From positions 18,372 to 82,371 of the forward strand of contig JACRCZ010000009.1 of assembly GCA_016218765.1 (NCBI GenBank): 64,000 bases of DNA. The letters run 5' to 3'. Positions 44,366 through 52,309 of the stretch are shown here, in pieces. The notes under the pieces were generated by a model. That model was not told where the DNA came from and made no database searches. It worked only from the letters and a program-made list of their open reading frames with translations. The translations under genes and the position numbers were made by a program. Positions within the stretch are counted from its first letter, which is position 1. The number at the start of each line of letters is the position of its first letter. The stretch is from Deltaproteobacteria bacterium (GTDB taxonomy: Bacteria; Myxococcota_A; Polyangia; DRWM01; JAAZOP01).

Positions 44366-44767
44366 ATGTCCACGGTACCGAAGAAAGTGCTGGTTGTTGA
44401 CGATGAGCCCGATGTGGTGACGTACCTGGAGACGCTGCTCCGGGACAACGGCTACGCCACGATCGGGGCGGCGAACGGCCAGGAGGGGATGGAGAAGCTG
44501 CGCGCGGAGCGCCCCGACCTCGTCTGCCTCGACATCACGATGCCGGTCGAGTCCGGCATCCGCTTCTACCGCGACCTCCGGTCCGATCCCGCGCTGTCCG
44601 GGATCCCGGTGATCGTGGTCACCGCGGTGACCGGCCATGGTGCGGACCCGGCCCCCTTCCGCAACTTCCTCGGCACCCGCAGGCAGTTCCCCCCGCCCGA
44701 GGGCTTCTTCTCCAAGCCGATCGACCGCGACAAATTCCTCGCCGCCGTCAAGAGCGTCCTGGGCTGA
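44366..44767 (+). CDS. Response regulator receiver protein
   Basis: KVLVVDDEPDVVTYLETLLRDNGY...LVCLDITMPVESG...FSKPID. Confidence 0.9.
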   Translation: MSTVPKKVLVVDDEPDVVTYLETLLRDNGYATIGAANGQEGMEKLRAERPDLVCLDITMPVESGIRFYRDLRSDPALSGIPVIVVTAVTGHGADPAPFRNFLGTRRQFPPPEGFFSKPIDRDKFLAAVKSVLG

Positions 44768-44785
44768 CCGGCCGTCACACGCGCT

Positions 44786-45187
44786 CTACCAGACCACCTC
44801 GACACACGAATCGCGGATCCGCGCGTCACGGGTCACCAGCGGCAGCCCCAGGTGCAGTGCGGTAGCCGTAATGATCCGGTCCGGCATGTCGGGAACCTGG
44901 TTGCGCGACACTCGCGGCAACGCATCGGCAACGCCCCGATCAAGCGGTGCGAGCTCGAAGCCGGACTCGGAGTCGTCCAGGTGGTGGAGGACACGGTGGC
45001 GAACCACCGCGGGAAGCCGGCCCTTTTCGGTCAGGTAGACGAGTTCCACCAAGCAAATGGTCGGCAGGTGCAGGGGGGATCCTTCGCCAACAGCGGAGCG
45101 CATGCGCTCCCGTGCGGTGCTCGAGAGCAGGGGCGACCCGAGGACGAACCACACCATGGAGTGAGTCTCAAGCACCAATCCGGCCAT
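44786..45187 (-). CDS. PIN-domain toxin (VapC-like)
   Basis: MAGLVLETHSMVWFVLGSPLLS...LPTICLVELVYLTEKGRL...MPDRIITATALHLGLPLVTRDARIRDS. Confidence 0.85.
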   Translation of the reverse strand: MAGLVLETHSMVWFVLGSPLLSSTARERMRSAVGEGSPLHLPTICLVELVYLTEKGRLPAVVRHRVLHHLDDSESGFELAPLDRGVADALPRVSRNQVPDMPDRIITATALHLGLPLVTRDARIRDSCVEVVW

Positions 45188-45411
45188 CAGATGTCCTCGC
45201 GCGGGAAGTCTCCCCACATCTCGCGACGCGCCTGCGCGATGTCCTCTTCCGTGATGTCGATCCCCAGGTCCGCGCACAGTCCTTCCGGGCTTCGCAACGG
45301 CTTCTTCCCGCGGGCTCGCGCCCGCACGAACTCCACGAAGTCGAGCACCTCCTGCTGCTTCTCCGGCGGCAGTTCCTTGGCCCGCTCGGCGATCATCTCC
45401 CACGTCGTCAT
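45187..45411 (-). CDS. DUF2281/VapB-like antitoxin
   Basis: MTTWEMIAERAKELPPEKQQEVLDFVEFVRAR...; overlaps PIN gene start. Confidence 0.75.
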   Translation of the reverse strand: MTTWEMIAERAKELPPEKQQEVLDFVEFVRARARGKKPLRSPEGLCADLGIDITEEDIAQARREMWGDFPREDI

Positions 45412-45628
45412 GTCACGCCTCCTGCCCGCGCCACACCCTGCCAGTGTAGGCCCGGGGCGGCGCCCCTTCAACCGCCGACTTGGTCTCTTGGGGACGTCGT
45501 CCGTCGCGCCGCTCTGGCCCGGTCCCCCGTTCCCCCGGAATCGGTGTCCTTCGGTGGTTTCTTCCCTCCGCCCTTCCGCCCTCCTCCCCGTGTGACGTAT
45601 GCTCCGCGGAACCCTGGAGGTGAACGCC

Positions 45629-48190
45629 ATGCGCCCTGTCCGCTCCTACCTGGTCCATCCCAACCTGCCGGAGAGGCTGCGGCCCCTCGAGAAGATCGCC
45701 GTCAACCTCCGCTGGTCGTGGGACCACGAGACGATCAGCCTCTTCCGCCGCATCGATCCCGCGCTGTGGGAGAAGACCGAGCACAACCCCGTGCGCATCC
45801 TCCAGACCGCCCCGCAGGAGCGCCTGGACGAGCTCGGGCGCGACGAGGCGTTTCTCGCGCACATGGAGCGCGTCGAACGCAGCCTCGAGCTGTACCTCGC
45901 GGGGAACAACACCTGGTACGCCCGCACGCACGGCAAGGCCGACCGGCCGCTCGTCGCCTACTTCTCCATGGAGTTCGGCATCACCGAGTGCCTCCCGATC
46001 TACTCCGGCGGGCTGGGGATGCTGGCCGGCGACCACCTCAAGTCCGCCAGCGAGCTCGGCCTGCCGCTGGTCGGGGTCGGCCTCCTGTACCAGAAGGGCT
46101 ACTTCCGCCAGCACCTCGACGCCGAGGGCTGGCAGCAGGAGCGGTATCCGACCAACGACTTCCACAACCTGCCCGTGCAGCTCGTACGCGAAGCCTCGGG
46201 CGCTCCGCTCCGCATCCGCCTCGACCTGGCCGGGCGCACCGCCCTGGTGCAGGTCTGGCGCGTCCAGGTCGGCCGCGTCGCCCTCTTCCTCCTGGACACC
46301 AACGTTCCCGAGAACCCGCGCGACATCCAGGACATCACCGACGAGCTGTACGGCGGCGACAGCGAAACGCGCATCCGGCAGGAGGTCGTCCTCGGCATCG
46401 GCGGAATGCGCACCCTCCTGGCGCTCGACCTGCGCGCCCGCGTCTACCACATGAACGAAGGCCACTCCGCGTTCGTGGCCCTCGAGCGCCTCGGACGGCT
46501 GATGCAGGCGCACGGGCTCACCCTGCGCCAGGCCTGGGAGATCGTGCGCGCGACCACCGTGTTCACGACCCACACCCCGGTCCCCGCCGGCATCGATGTC
46601 TTCCAGCCCGCGCTCGTCCAGCAGTACCTCGGCTCGTACCTGGAGAACCTCGGCGCCAGCCGCGATCTGCTGCTGGACCAGGGACGACTCCATCCCGGGG
46701 ACCGCACCGAGCCGCTCAACATGGCGGTGACGGCGCTGCGGCTGTCGGGATGGGTCAACGGCGTCAGCCGCCTCCACGGCAAGGTCGCGCGCGCCATGTG
46801 GCACGACGTCTGGCCGGCCGTGCCGGTCGACGAGCTGCCGATCGCGCACGTCACCAACGGCATCCACCCCGGTTCCTGGATCTCCGACGACATGCGTACG
46901 CTGTACGACCGCTACCTCGGGCCGCGCTGGTCCGAGGAGCCGGGCGACACGCGCGTCTGGCAGGCCGTACACCAGATTCCCGGCGAGGAGCTGTGGCGTA
47001 CGCACGAGCGGCGCCGCGAGCGTCTGGTCGCCTTCGCCCGCCGCCGGCTGGCGCAGCAGCTCCGCAACCGCGGCGCCGGGCGGGACGAGCTGGCGCAGGC
47101 CGAGGAGGTGCTGAACCCCGAGGCGCTGACCATCGGCTTCGCGCGCCGCTTCGCCACCTACAAGCGGGCGACGCTGATCCTGCGGGACGCCGATCGGCTG
47201 GGGTACATCCTCAACGATCCGACGCGACCGGTGCAGCTCATCTTCGCCGGCAAGGCCCATCCCAGGGACGACGAGGGCAAGCGGTTCATCCGCGACATCG
47301 TCCAGTTCGCCGCCCGCCCCGAGTTCCGCCGGCACATCGTCTTCATCGAGGACTACGACGCCTCCGTCGCCCGCTACCTCGTCCAGGGCGCCGACGTCTG
47401 GCTCAACACCCCCCGCCGCCCCCGCGAGGCCAGCGGCACCAGCGGCATGAAGGCCCTCTTCAACGGCGTGCTCAATCTGTCGATCCTCGACGGCTGGTGG
47501 GACGAGGCGTACTCGCCGCGCGCCGGATGGGCCATCGGCGGCGGCGAGGAATACTCCGACCTCGAGCTGGGGGACCGGTCGGAGGCGGGAGCGCTGTACC
47601 AGCGGATCGAGCGCGAGGTCGTGCCGCTGTTCTACGAGCGGGGCAGCGACCATCTGCCGCGCGGCTGGATCGAACGGATGAAGACGGCCATGGAGGATCT
47701 TTGTCCGGTCTTCAACACCAACCGCATGGTGTGGCAGTACCTCACCGAGGCGTACCTGCCGGGGCGGCGCAGCCGCGAGACGCTCGAAGCCGACGACTAC
47801 CGCCGGGCCCGCGGCCTGGCCGCGTGGCGGGCCCGGGCCTACAAGGCATGGCCGGAGGTGGCTGTCGTCCGCGTCGCTGCCGACGTGCCGGATGAGCCCC
47901 GCGTGGGCTCCTCCTTCCCCGTCCGGGCCTGGGTCCACGCCCCCGGCCTGGCGGCCGCCGATCTCGCCGTGCAGGTCGTCCTGGGCGGCCTGGACGACCG
48001 GCAGCAGCTCGTCCCCCGCGAGAACCTCCCCATGGAAGCCGCCGGCACCGCCGACGACGGAACCCTCGCGTTCTCCGCCGCCGTCCCCTGCCGCTCCAGC
48101 GGCATGCAGGCCCTCGCCGTCCGCGTCCTTCCCCGCCACGAGGACCTCACCCACCCCCAGCAGACCGGTCTCGTCGTCTGGGCTTCCTGA
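45629..48190 (+). CDS. glgP: Alpha-glucan (glycogen/maltodextrin) phosphorylase
   Basis: AYFSMEFGITECLPIYSGGLGMLAGDHLKSASELGLPLVGVGLLY; EASGTSGMKALFNGVLNLSILDGWW; SD GGAGG before ATG 45629. Confidence 0.93.
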   Translation: MRPVRSYLVHPNLPERLRPLEKIAVNLRWSWDHETISLFRRIDPALWEKTEHNPVRILQTAPQERLDELGRDEAFLAHMERVERSLELYLAGNNTWYARTHGKADRPLVAYFSMEFGITECLPIYSGGLGMLAGDHLKSASELGLPLVGVGLLYQKGYFRQHLDAEGWQQERYPTNDFHNLPVQLVREASGAPLRIRLDLAGRTALVQVWRVQVGRVALFLLDTNVPENPRDIQDITDELYGGDSETRIRQEVVLGIGGMRTLLALDLRARVYHMNEGHSAFVALERLGRLMQAHGLTLRQAWEIVRATTVFTTHTPVPAGIDVFQPALVQQYLGSYLENLGASRDLLLDQGRLHPGDRTEPLNMAVTALRLSGWVNGVSRLHGKVARAMWHDVWPAVPVDELPIAHVTNGIHPGSWISDDMRTLYDRYLGPRWSEEPGDTRVWQAVHQIPGEELWRTHERRRERLVAFARRRLAQQLRNRGAGRDELAQAEEVLNPEALTIGFARRFATYKRATLILRDADRLGYILNDPTRPVQLIFAGKAHPRDDEGKRFIRDIVQFAARPEFRRHIVFIEDYDASVARYLVQGADVWLNTPRRPREASGTSGMKALFNGVLNLSILDGWWDEAYSPRAGWAIGGGEEYSDLELGDRSEAGALYQRIEREVVPLFYERGSDHLPRGWIERMKTAMEDLCPVFNTNRMVWQYLTEAYLPGRRSRETLEADDYRRARGLAAWRARAYKAWPEVAVVRVAADVPDEPRVGSSFPVRAWVHAPGLAAADLAVQVVLGGLDDRQQLVPRENLPMEAAGTADDGTLAFSAAVPCRSSGMQALAVRVLPRHEDLTHPQQTGLVVWAS

Positions 48191-48191
48191 A

Positions 48192-48216
48192 GCTGTTGAC
48201 AGGAGGTCCCAACAGC
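48192..48216 (+). promoter_or_regulatory. Hairpin in rplM leader
   Basis: GCTGTTG-N11-CAACAGC between glgP stop and rplM. Confidence 0.4.
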
Positions 48217-48279
48217 GCTAAACACCCGCGTTCTGCCGTGCCGAGCGGCCTTGGCCGGGGCGGCGAGGAGTCGGGTCCG

Positions 48280-48717
48280 ATGCTGAGCAAGACCTATCAG
48301 CCCAAGCCGGGTGACGTCGAACGCAAATGGTACGTCGTCGACGCTTCCGGCCAGACGCTTGGGAGGCTCGCCTCCCGCATCGCCGCCGTCCTGCGCGGCA
48401 AGCACAAGGCGTCCTTCGCGCCCCACCTGGACGTCGGCGACTTCGTCATCGTCACCAACGCCCACAAGGTCGCCGTCACCGGGCGCAAGGAGAAGCTGAA
48501 GCCGTACCGCACCCATTCCAACTACCCGGGCGGGCTCACCACCCGGATGCTGGGAGACGTCCGCAAGCGCCACCCCGACCGCATCCTGCGCGAGGCCGTG
48601 CGCGGCATGCTGCCCCATACCACCCTCGGCCGGAAGCAGATCCTCAAGCTCAAGCTCTACGCCGGCTCCGATCATCCGCACGTGGCCCAGAAGCCCGTGC
48701 CGCTCCCCAGCGTGTAA
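48280..48717 (+). CDS. rplM: Ribosomal protein L13
   Basis: KWYVVDASGQTLGRLASRIAAVLRGKHK...VTGRKEKLKPYRTHSNYPGG...AVRGMLPHTTLGRKQ. Confidence 0.97.
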   Translation: MLSKTYQPKPGDVERKWYVVDASGQTLGRLASRIAAVLRGKHKASFAPHLDVGDFVIVTNAHKVAVTGRKEKLKPYRTHSNYPGGLTTRMLGDVRKRHPDRILREAVRGMLPHTTLGRKQILKLKLYAGSDHPHVAQKPVPLPSV

Positions 48718-48729
48718 GGGAGGAGAGCG

Positions 48730-49128
48730 ATGCCCAGCGACGTCCAGCGTTGGCAAACCACCGGCAAGCGCAAGACCGCCATCGCCAGGGTCCTGCTCGT
48801 GCCCGGCACAGGCACCATCACCGTCAACAAGCGCACGCTGGAGGACTACTTCCCGCGCCTGCCGCTACGCACCGTCCTGCGCCGCCCGCTGGCGCTGGCC
48901 GAGTGCGAGGCGTTGTACGACGTGATCGCGAACGTGCGCGGCGGAGGTCCGACGGGGCAGGCCGAAGCGATCCGCCACGGCATCGCGCGCGCCCTGGTCC
49001 TGGCCGATGCCGCCCGCCGCCCCACGATCAAGAAGGCCGGCCTGCTCACCCGCGACGCCCGGAAGAAGGAGCGCAAGAAGTACGGCCAGCCGGGCGCCCG
49101 CAAGCGCTTCCAGTACAGCAAGCGGTAA
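48730..49128 (+). CDS. rpsI: Ribosomal protein S9
   Basis: TGKRKTAIARVLLVPGTG...GGGPTGQAEAIRHGIARAL...RDARKKERKKYGQPGARKRFQYSKR. Confidence 0.98.
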   Translation: MPSDVQRWQTTGKRKTAIARVLLVPGTGTITVNKRTLEDYFPRLPLRTVLRRPLALAECEALYDVIANVRGGGPTGQAEAIRHGIARALVLADAARRPTIKKAGLLTRDARKKERKKYGQPGARKRFQYSKR

Positions 49129-49153
49129 GAGGTTCTCGGTCGAAAACCGAGAT

Positions 49154-50845
49154 CTACCTGATCCTGGCCACGCGCACCCGCAACGCGGCCGTCTCCGAAC
49201 CGGTCACGCGCACGGACAGCACCGGGCTCGTCCCGTCGGCCTCCAGCAGCACCAGCTCGTTGCCCGTCGCGGGGAGCTCGCCGTCCGCGGTCGCGAGCGT
49301 CACGGTGTGCGGGCCTTCGAGGTTGAACATGCCCAGGAAGTCGCCGTACGGGTCCAGGCCGCGGTTGTTGCCGGTGACGGGATCGACGGACCGCGGCAGG
49401 TAGGTGAAGCGGTCCTCGACCGGCAGCGGGTCGCCGGCCCCGTCCGTGCGGCCCGTCAGGAGCAGCGCCGTGTACCAGTCGAAGAGGATGTCGTCGATCG
49501 GGATCCCGACGGTCGCGGCGAAGTTGGCCCGGCCTTCCAGCGACGAGTCGATCGTCTCGTGCGCCCAGGCCACCGCGCCCAGGTCGGTGATCGAGCCGTC
49601 CGCCTCCACGCGCTCGCCGCCCGCGCGATCCCACATGTAGCGGATGAAGAGGTAGGCCGCCCCGCGGAGCATCCCGTCGCGGGCCGTGTCGTAGCCCGCC
49701 CCGCTGCGCAGGATCTCGATCGCGCCGTACTGGTCCGATTCCTCCAGGCCGATCTGCTGGATGAAGAAGATGCCGCGCCCGTAGCCGGCGACGTCCTCCC
49801 CGACCTCGGCCCAGCCCTCCAGGATGTACGCGTTGTCGTCGCCCCGGCCCCCGCCCAGGGTCACCTTGTGGTGGAAGTAGATCAGGTGCTGCAGCTCGTG
49901 GGAGATCGTGTCGAGGATCGAGGAGGGGCGCGCCATGCGCGGGTCGAGCATCGACGGGGGAGTCGCGTAGAGGACCTCCTGCTCGTTCGAGTAGGGACAG
50001 CCGAGCGGCAGGGCCGCCGAATCGAACAGGTCGCAGGGGTAGAAGTAGGCCATCGCCCCCGTCTCGTACACGATCGGCGACCAGAGCACGTTGACCACCC
50101 CGTCGGTGTCAATGTCCGACTCCTCGCCGAAATACTCGCGCTCCCGCGGCAGCACCGTGTCGTCGAAACCGGCCATCACCTCCGCGAGGGTCGCGGCGTC
50201 GGGCGGCTCACCGCCGGCCGTCGTGCGGTCGATCCACGCGGCGATGTCGTCGCCCACGGCGATGCACTCGGCGTCGATCGTCACCACGCCCGCCGAGGGG
50301 TCATCGATGCGGAAGTCGCGGCGGTCGCCGACGAGCGGCGTCGGCAGCGGGTCACGCGCGATGCGGGCCGCGCCCTCGCGGAGCGCCCGCGCCAGCTCCG
50401 GCTCCAGCGCCGAGAAGTCCGGGCCGGGCCGCAGCCAGGGTGCGCCCTCGGTCTTTGCTGCGCCGTCCTCCGCCCGCGACGCCGCCGCGCCGGTCGCCGT
50501 CAGCTCGTAGCTCACCGCCCCGTTGATCCACGCGGCCGAGTAGAGCACCAGTCCGAACTGCCGGTCGTCGCCCGGCGTCGCCAGGTCCGCCGCGAAGGCG
50601 CCGTCCGGGTCCGCGGTCAGCTCCACCACCTCGCCCAGGGCGAGATCCAGCGGCGGCGGCCCCGAGTCCTCCTCTTCGACCTCGTCCGCCGCCTCGGGCG
50701 TGTCGTCGACGTCCGGCAGGACCTCCTCGCCGTCCGGCGCGATGTCGCCTCCGTCGGCCGTGTCGCCGCTCCCCCCGTCGGAGCCGCAGGCCCCCGCGAG
50801 CATCCACACCACGAGCCACAACCCGATGCCGACGATTCGCGACAT
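49154..50845 (-). CDS. Lipoprotein zinc metallopeptidase-like (HExxH, M30-like)
   Basis: Lipobox MLAGAC; ISHELQHLIYFHHK; ILEGWAEVGEDVAGY. Confidence 0.75.
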   Translation of the reverse strand: MSRIVGIGLWLVVWMLAGACGSDGGSGDTADGGDIAPDGEEVLPDVDDTPEAADEVEEEDSGPPPLDLALGEVVELTADPDGAFAADLATPGDDRQFGLVLYSAAWINGAVSYELTATGAAASRAEDGAAKTEGAPWLRPGPDFSALEPELARALREGAARIARDPLPTPLVGDRRDFRIDDPSAGVVTIDAECIAVGDDIAAWIDRTTAGGEPPDAATLAEVMAGFDDTVLPREREYFGEESDIDTDGVVNVLWSPIVYETGAMAYFYPCDLFDSAALPLGCPYSNEQEVLYATPPSMLDPRMARPSSILDTISHELQHLIYFHHKVTLGGGRGDDNAYILEGWAEVGEDVAGYGRGIFFIQQIGLEESDQYGAIEILRSGAGYDTARDGMLRGAAYLFIRYMWDRAGGERVEADGSITDLGAVAWAHETIDSSLEGRANFAATVGIPIDDILFDWYTALLLTGRTDGAGDPLPVEDRFTYLPRSVDPVTGNNRGLDPYGDFLGMFNLEGPHTVTLATADGELPATGNELVLLEADGTSPVLSVRVTGSETAALRVRVARIR

Positions 50846-50966
50846 GCCCGGTCCTCCAAGACCCGGCGGCGCGCCTGGCCTCCGGGACGAAGCGGGACGA
50901 TACGGCGAAAGCGGGGAGGGCGCCAGGGGGAGGGGGCGGAGGGCGCGGAGACCGGATTCACCGCTG

Positions 50967-51028
50967 ACCCTTCGACAAGCTCAGGGTGCGGGCCGACGCT
51001 GAGGGCGCTGAGACAAACGCTGAGAGGG
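50967..51028. repeat. Composite short-repeat patch (imperfect palindrome ACCCTTCGACAAGCTCAGGGT plus CGCTGAGGG-type units)
   Basis: ACCCT/AGGGT arms at 50967-50987; ACGCTGAGG, GCGCTGAGA, ACGCTGAGA at 50996-51028. Confidence 0.65.
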
Positions 51029-51199
51029 GGGGGCTGGGTGCGGGGGACGTGCCGGGACGTCTTGCTCGCGGGCGCAGAGCCCCCACTCGGGACACGCCGC
51101 GCTGAAGCCGATGCAGGTCGTTCCCGGGACGCCGGAGCAGTCGGGCGTGCCGGCGAGGATGCAGTACTTGCAGCCGAGATGGGGCGGACCGCCGGTCAA
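50981..51199 (-). CDS. Putative small Cys-rich protein translationally coupled to rtcA
   Basis: TTG overlaps rtcA TGA (TTGA): MTGGPPHLGCKYCILAGTPDCSGVPGTTCIGFSAACPEWGLCAREQDVP...; six Cys, GC3-biased codons. Confidence 0.45.
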   Translation of the reverse strand: MTGGPPHLGCKYCILAGTPDCSGVPGTTCIGFSAACPEWGLCAREQDVPARPPHPAPPSQRLSQRPQRRPAP

Positions 51200-52218
51200 G
51201 CGGCCCCCACGCGCACCTCGACGACGTCCTCGCCGGCCTCCGTCACGCCCACGTCCACCTCGAGGAACCGCCGGAGCACCTCGATGTTCGTCAGCGTGTG
51301 GCGCGAGAGGCGCACGGTGCGGAAACGCCCGCCACCGGCCTGAGCCAGCGGCAGCAGGAGCTGGTCCGACAGGTACGGGCCCACCGGGACGCCGGTGCCG
51401 AGGTACCGGCGCGCCGCGTCCGCCGCTTGCCGCCCGACGACCTCGGCCGCCACGCCCCGCTCGCCGAACGCCGTGAACACTTCCGTCACGTGCTCGCTCT
51501 CCACCTCGACCAGCACCACGTTCCCCGGACCACGCGAGTTCCGTACCTCTTCCAGCTGCAGATCGTCCGGGCCGCACCCCAGCCGCGCCGCGATCGCGTC
51601 CAGCTCGCGCCGGCCGACTTCCCGCGGCAGGGAGGCGACGAGCGCGCGCGCCGAAGTCCGCCGCACGGCCCCGCGCTCGAGCAGCTCCAGCGGCTCCAGC
51701 TTCACCGCCGGTCGTACCTCGACCTCGAAGGCGCCGCCGCCTGCCGGGTAGAACCCCGGCCGCACGAGCCGCGCCTCGACCGCCGGACCCATCCGCCCCA
51801 GCAGCGGCAAGTAGGCGCGCTCCAGGAAGTCGAACGGCGGCGCGTACGGGTTGTGCGTGCCGCCCTCGAGCACCAGCGTCGACGGCCCACCGGCCGTGCA
51901 CAGCGCCGGCAGCACGGTCTGGAGCACCAGGGTCGTGCTGCCCGCCGTGCCGACCGCCAGCGCGTAGCGTCCGGGCCGCACCGAGCTGGGCCGGAACGTG
52001 ATCGTCACCGCGCCGATCGCCGCGCCCTCGACCTCGGCCCCGCCGATGCGCACCGCGGCGTCCAGCGCCGTGAGGTGCTGGCGCAGGAGGCCCGGCCTGG
52101 GCCGCCCCGCCCGGATGTGTTCGATGCGGAACGGCGCCCCGGTGACCAGCGACAGGGCGAGCGACGTGCGCAGCACCTGCCCGCCGCCTTCGCCCATGGA
52201 TCCGTCGATGACCAGCAC
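51196..52218 (-). CDS. rtcA: RNA 3'-terminal phosphate cyclase
   Basis: VLVIDGSMGEGGGQVLRTSLALSLVTGAPFRIEHIRAGRPRPGLLRQHLTAL; FYPAGGGAFEVEVRP; DQLLLPLAQAGGGRF; LTNIEVLRRFL. Confidence 0.96.
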   Translation of the reverse strand: MLVIDGSMGEGGGQVLRTSLALSLVTGAPFRIEHIRAGRPRPGLLRQHLTALDAAVRIGGAEVEGAAIGAVTITFRPSSVRPGRYALAVGTAGSTTLVLQTVLPALCTAGGPSTLVLEGGTHNPYAPPFDFLERAYLPLLGRMGPAVEARLVRPGFYPAGGGAFEVEVRPAVKLEPLELLERGAVRRTSARALVASLPREVGRRELDAIAARLGCGPDDLQLEEVRNSRGPGNVVLVEVESEHVTEVFTAFGERGVAAEVVGRQAADAARRYLGTGVPVGPYLSDQLLLPLAQAGGGRFRTVRLSRHTLTNIEVLRRFLEVDVGVTEAGEDVVEVRVGAA

Positions 52219-52238
52219 GAGTCCGACATTCTAGCGCG

Positions 52239-52298
52239 AAAAGGGGCCGACGAGGTTCGCCGAGACGTTGACCTGTAGTCCCGGCAGCATTCGGCCCC
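52239..52298 (-). ncRNA. Candidate Y-like structured RNA or attenuator between rsr and rtcA
   Basis: Minus strand GGGGCCGA-AUGCU-GCCGGGAC-UACAGGUCAAC-GUCUCGGC-GAACCUCG-UCGGCCCC-UUUU: two coaxial 8-bp stems, closing 5'/3' stem, U-tract. Confidence 0.4.
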
Positions 52299-52309
52299 GC
52301 GTTCCTCCT

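Noticed and set aside
44786-45411. VapBC-like pair as novel system
   Set aside because: PIN toxin plus DUF2281-like antitoxin is a well-known arrangement; annotated as ordinary.
45413-48154. 913-aa minus-strand ORF over glgP
   Set aside because: Antisense to a clear glycogen phosphorylase.
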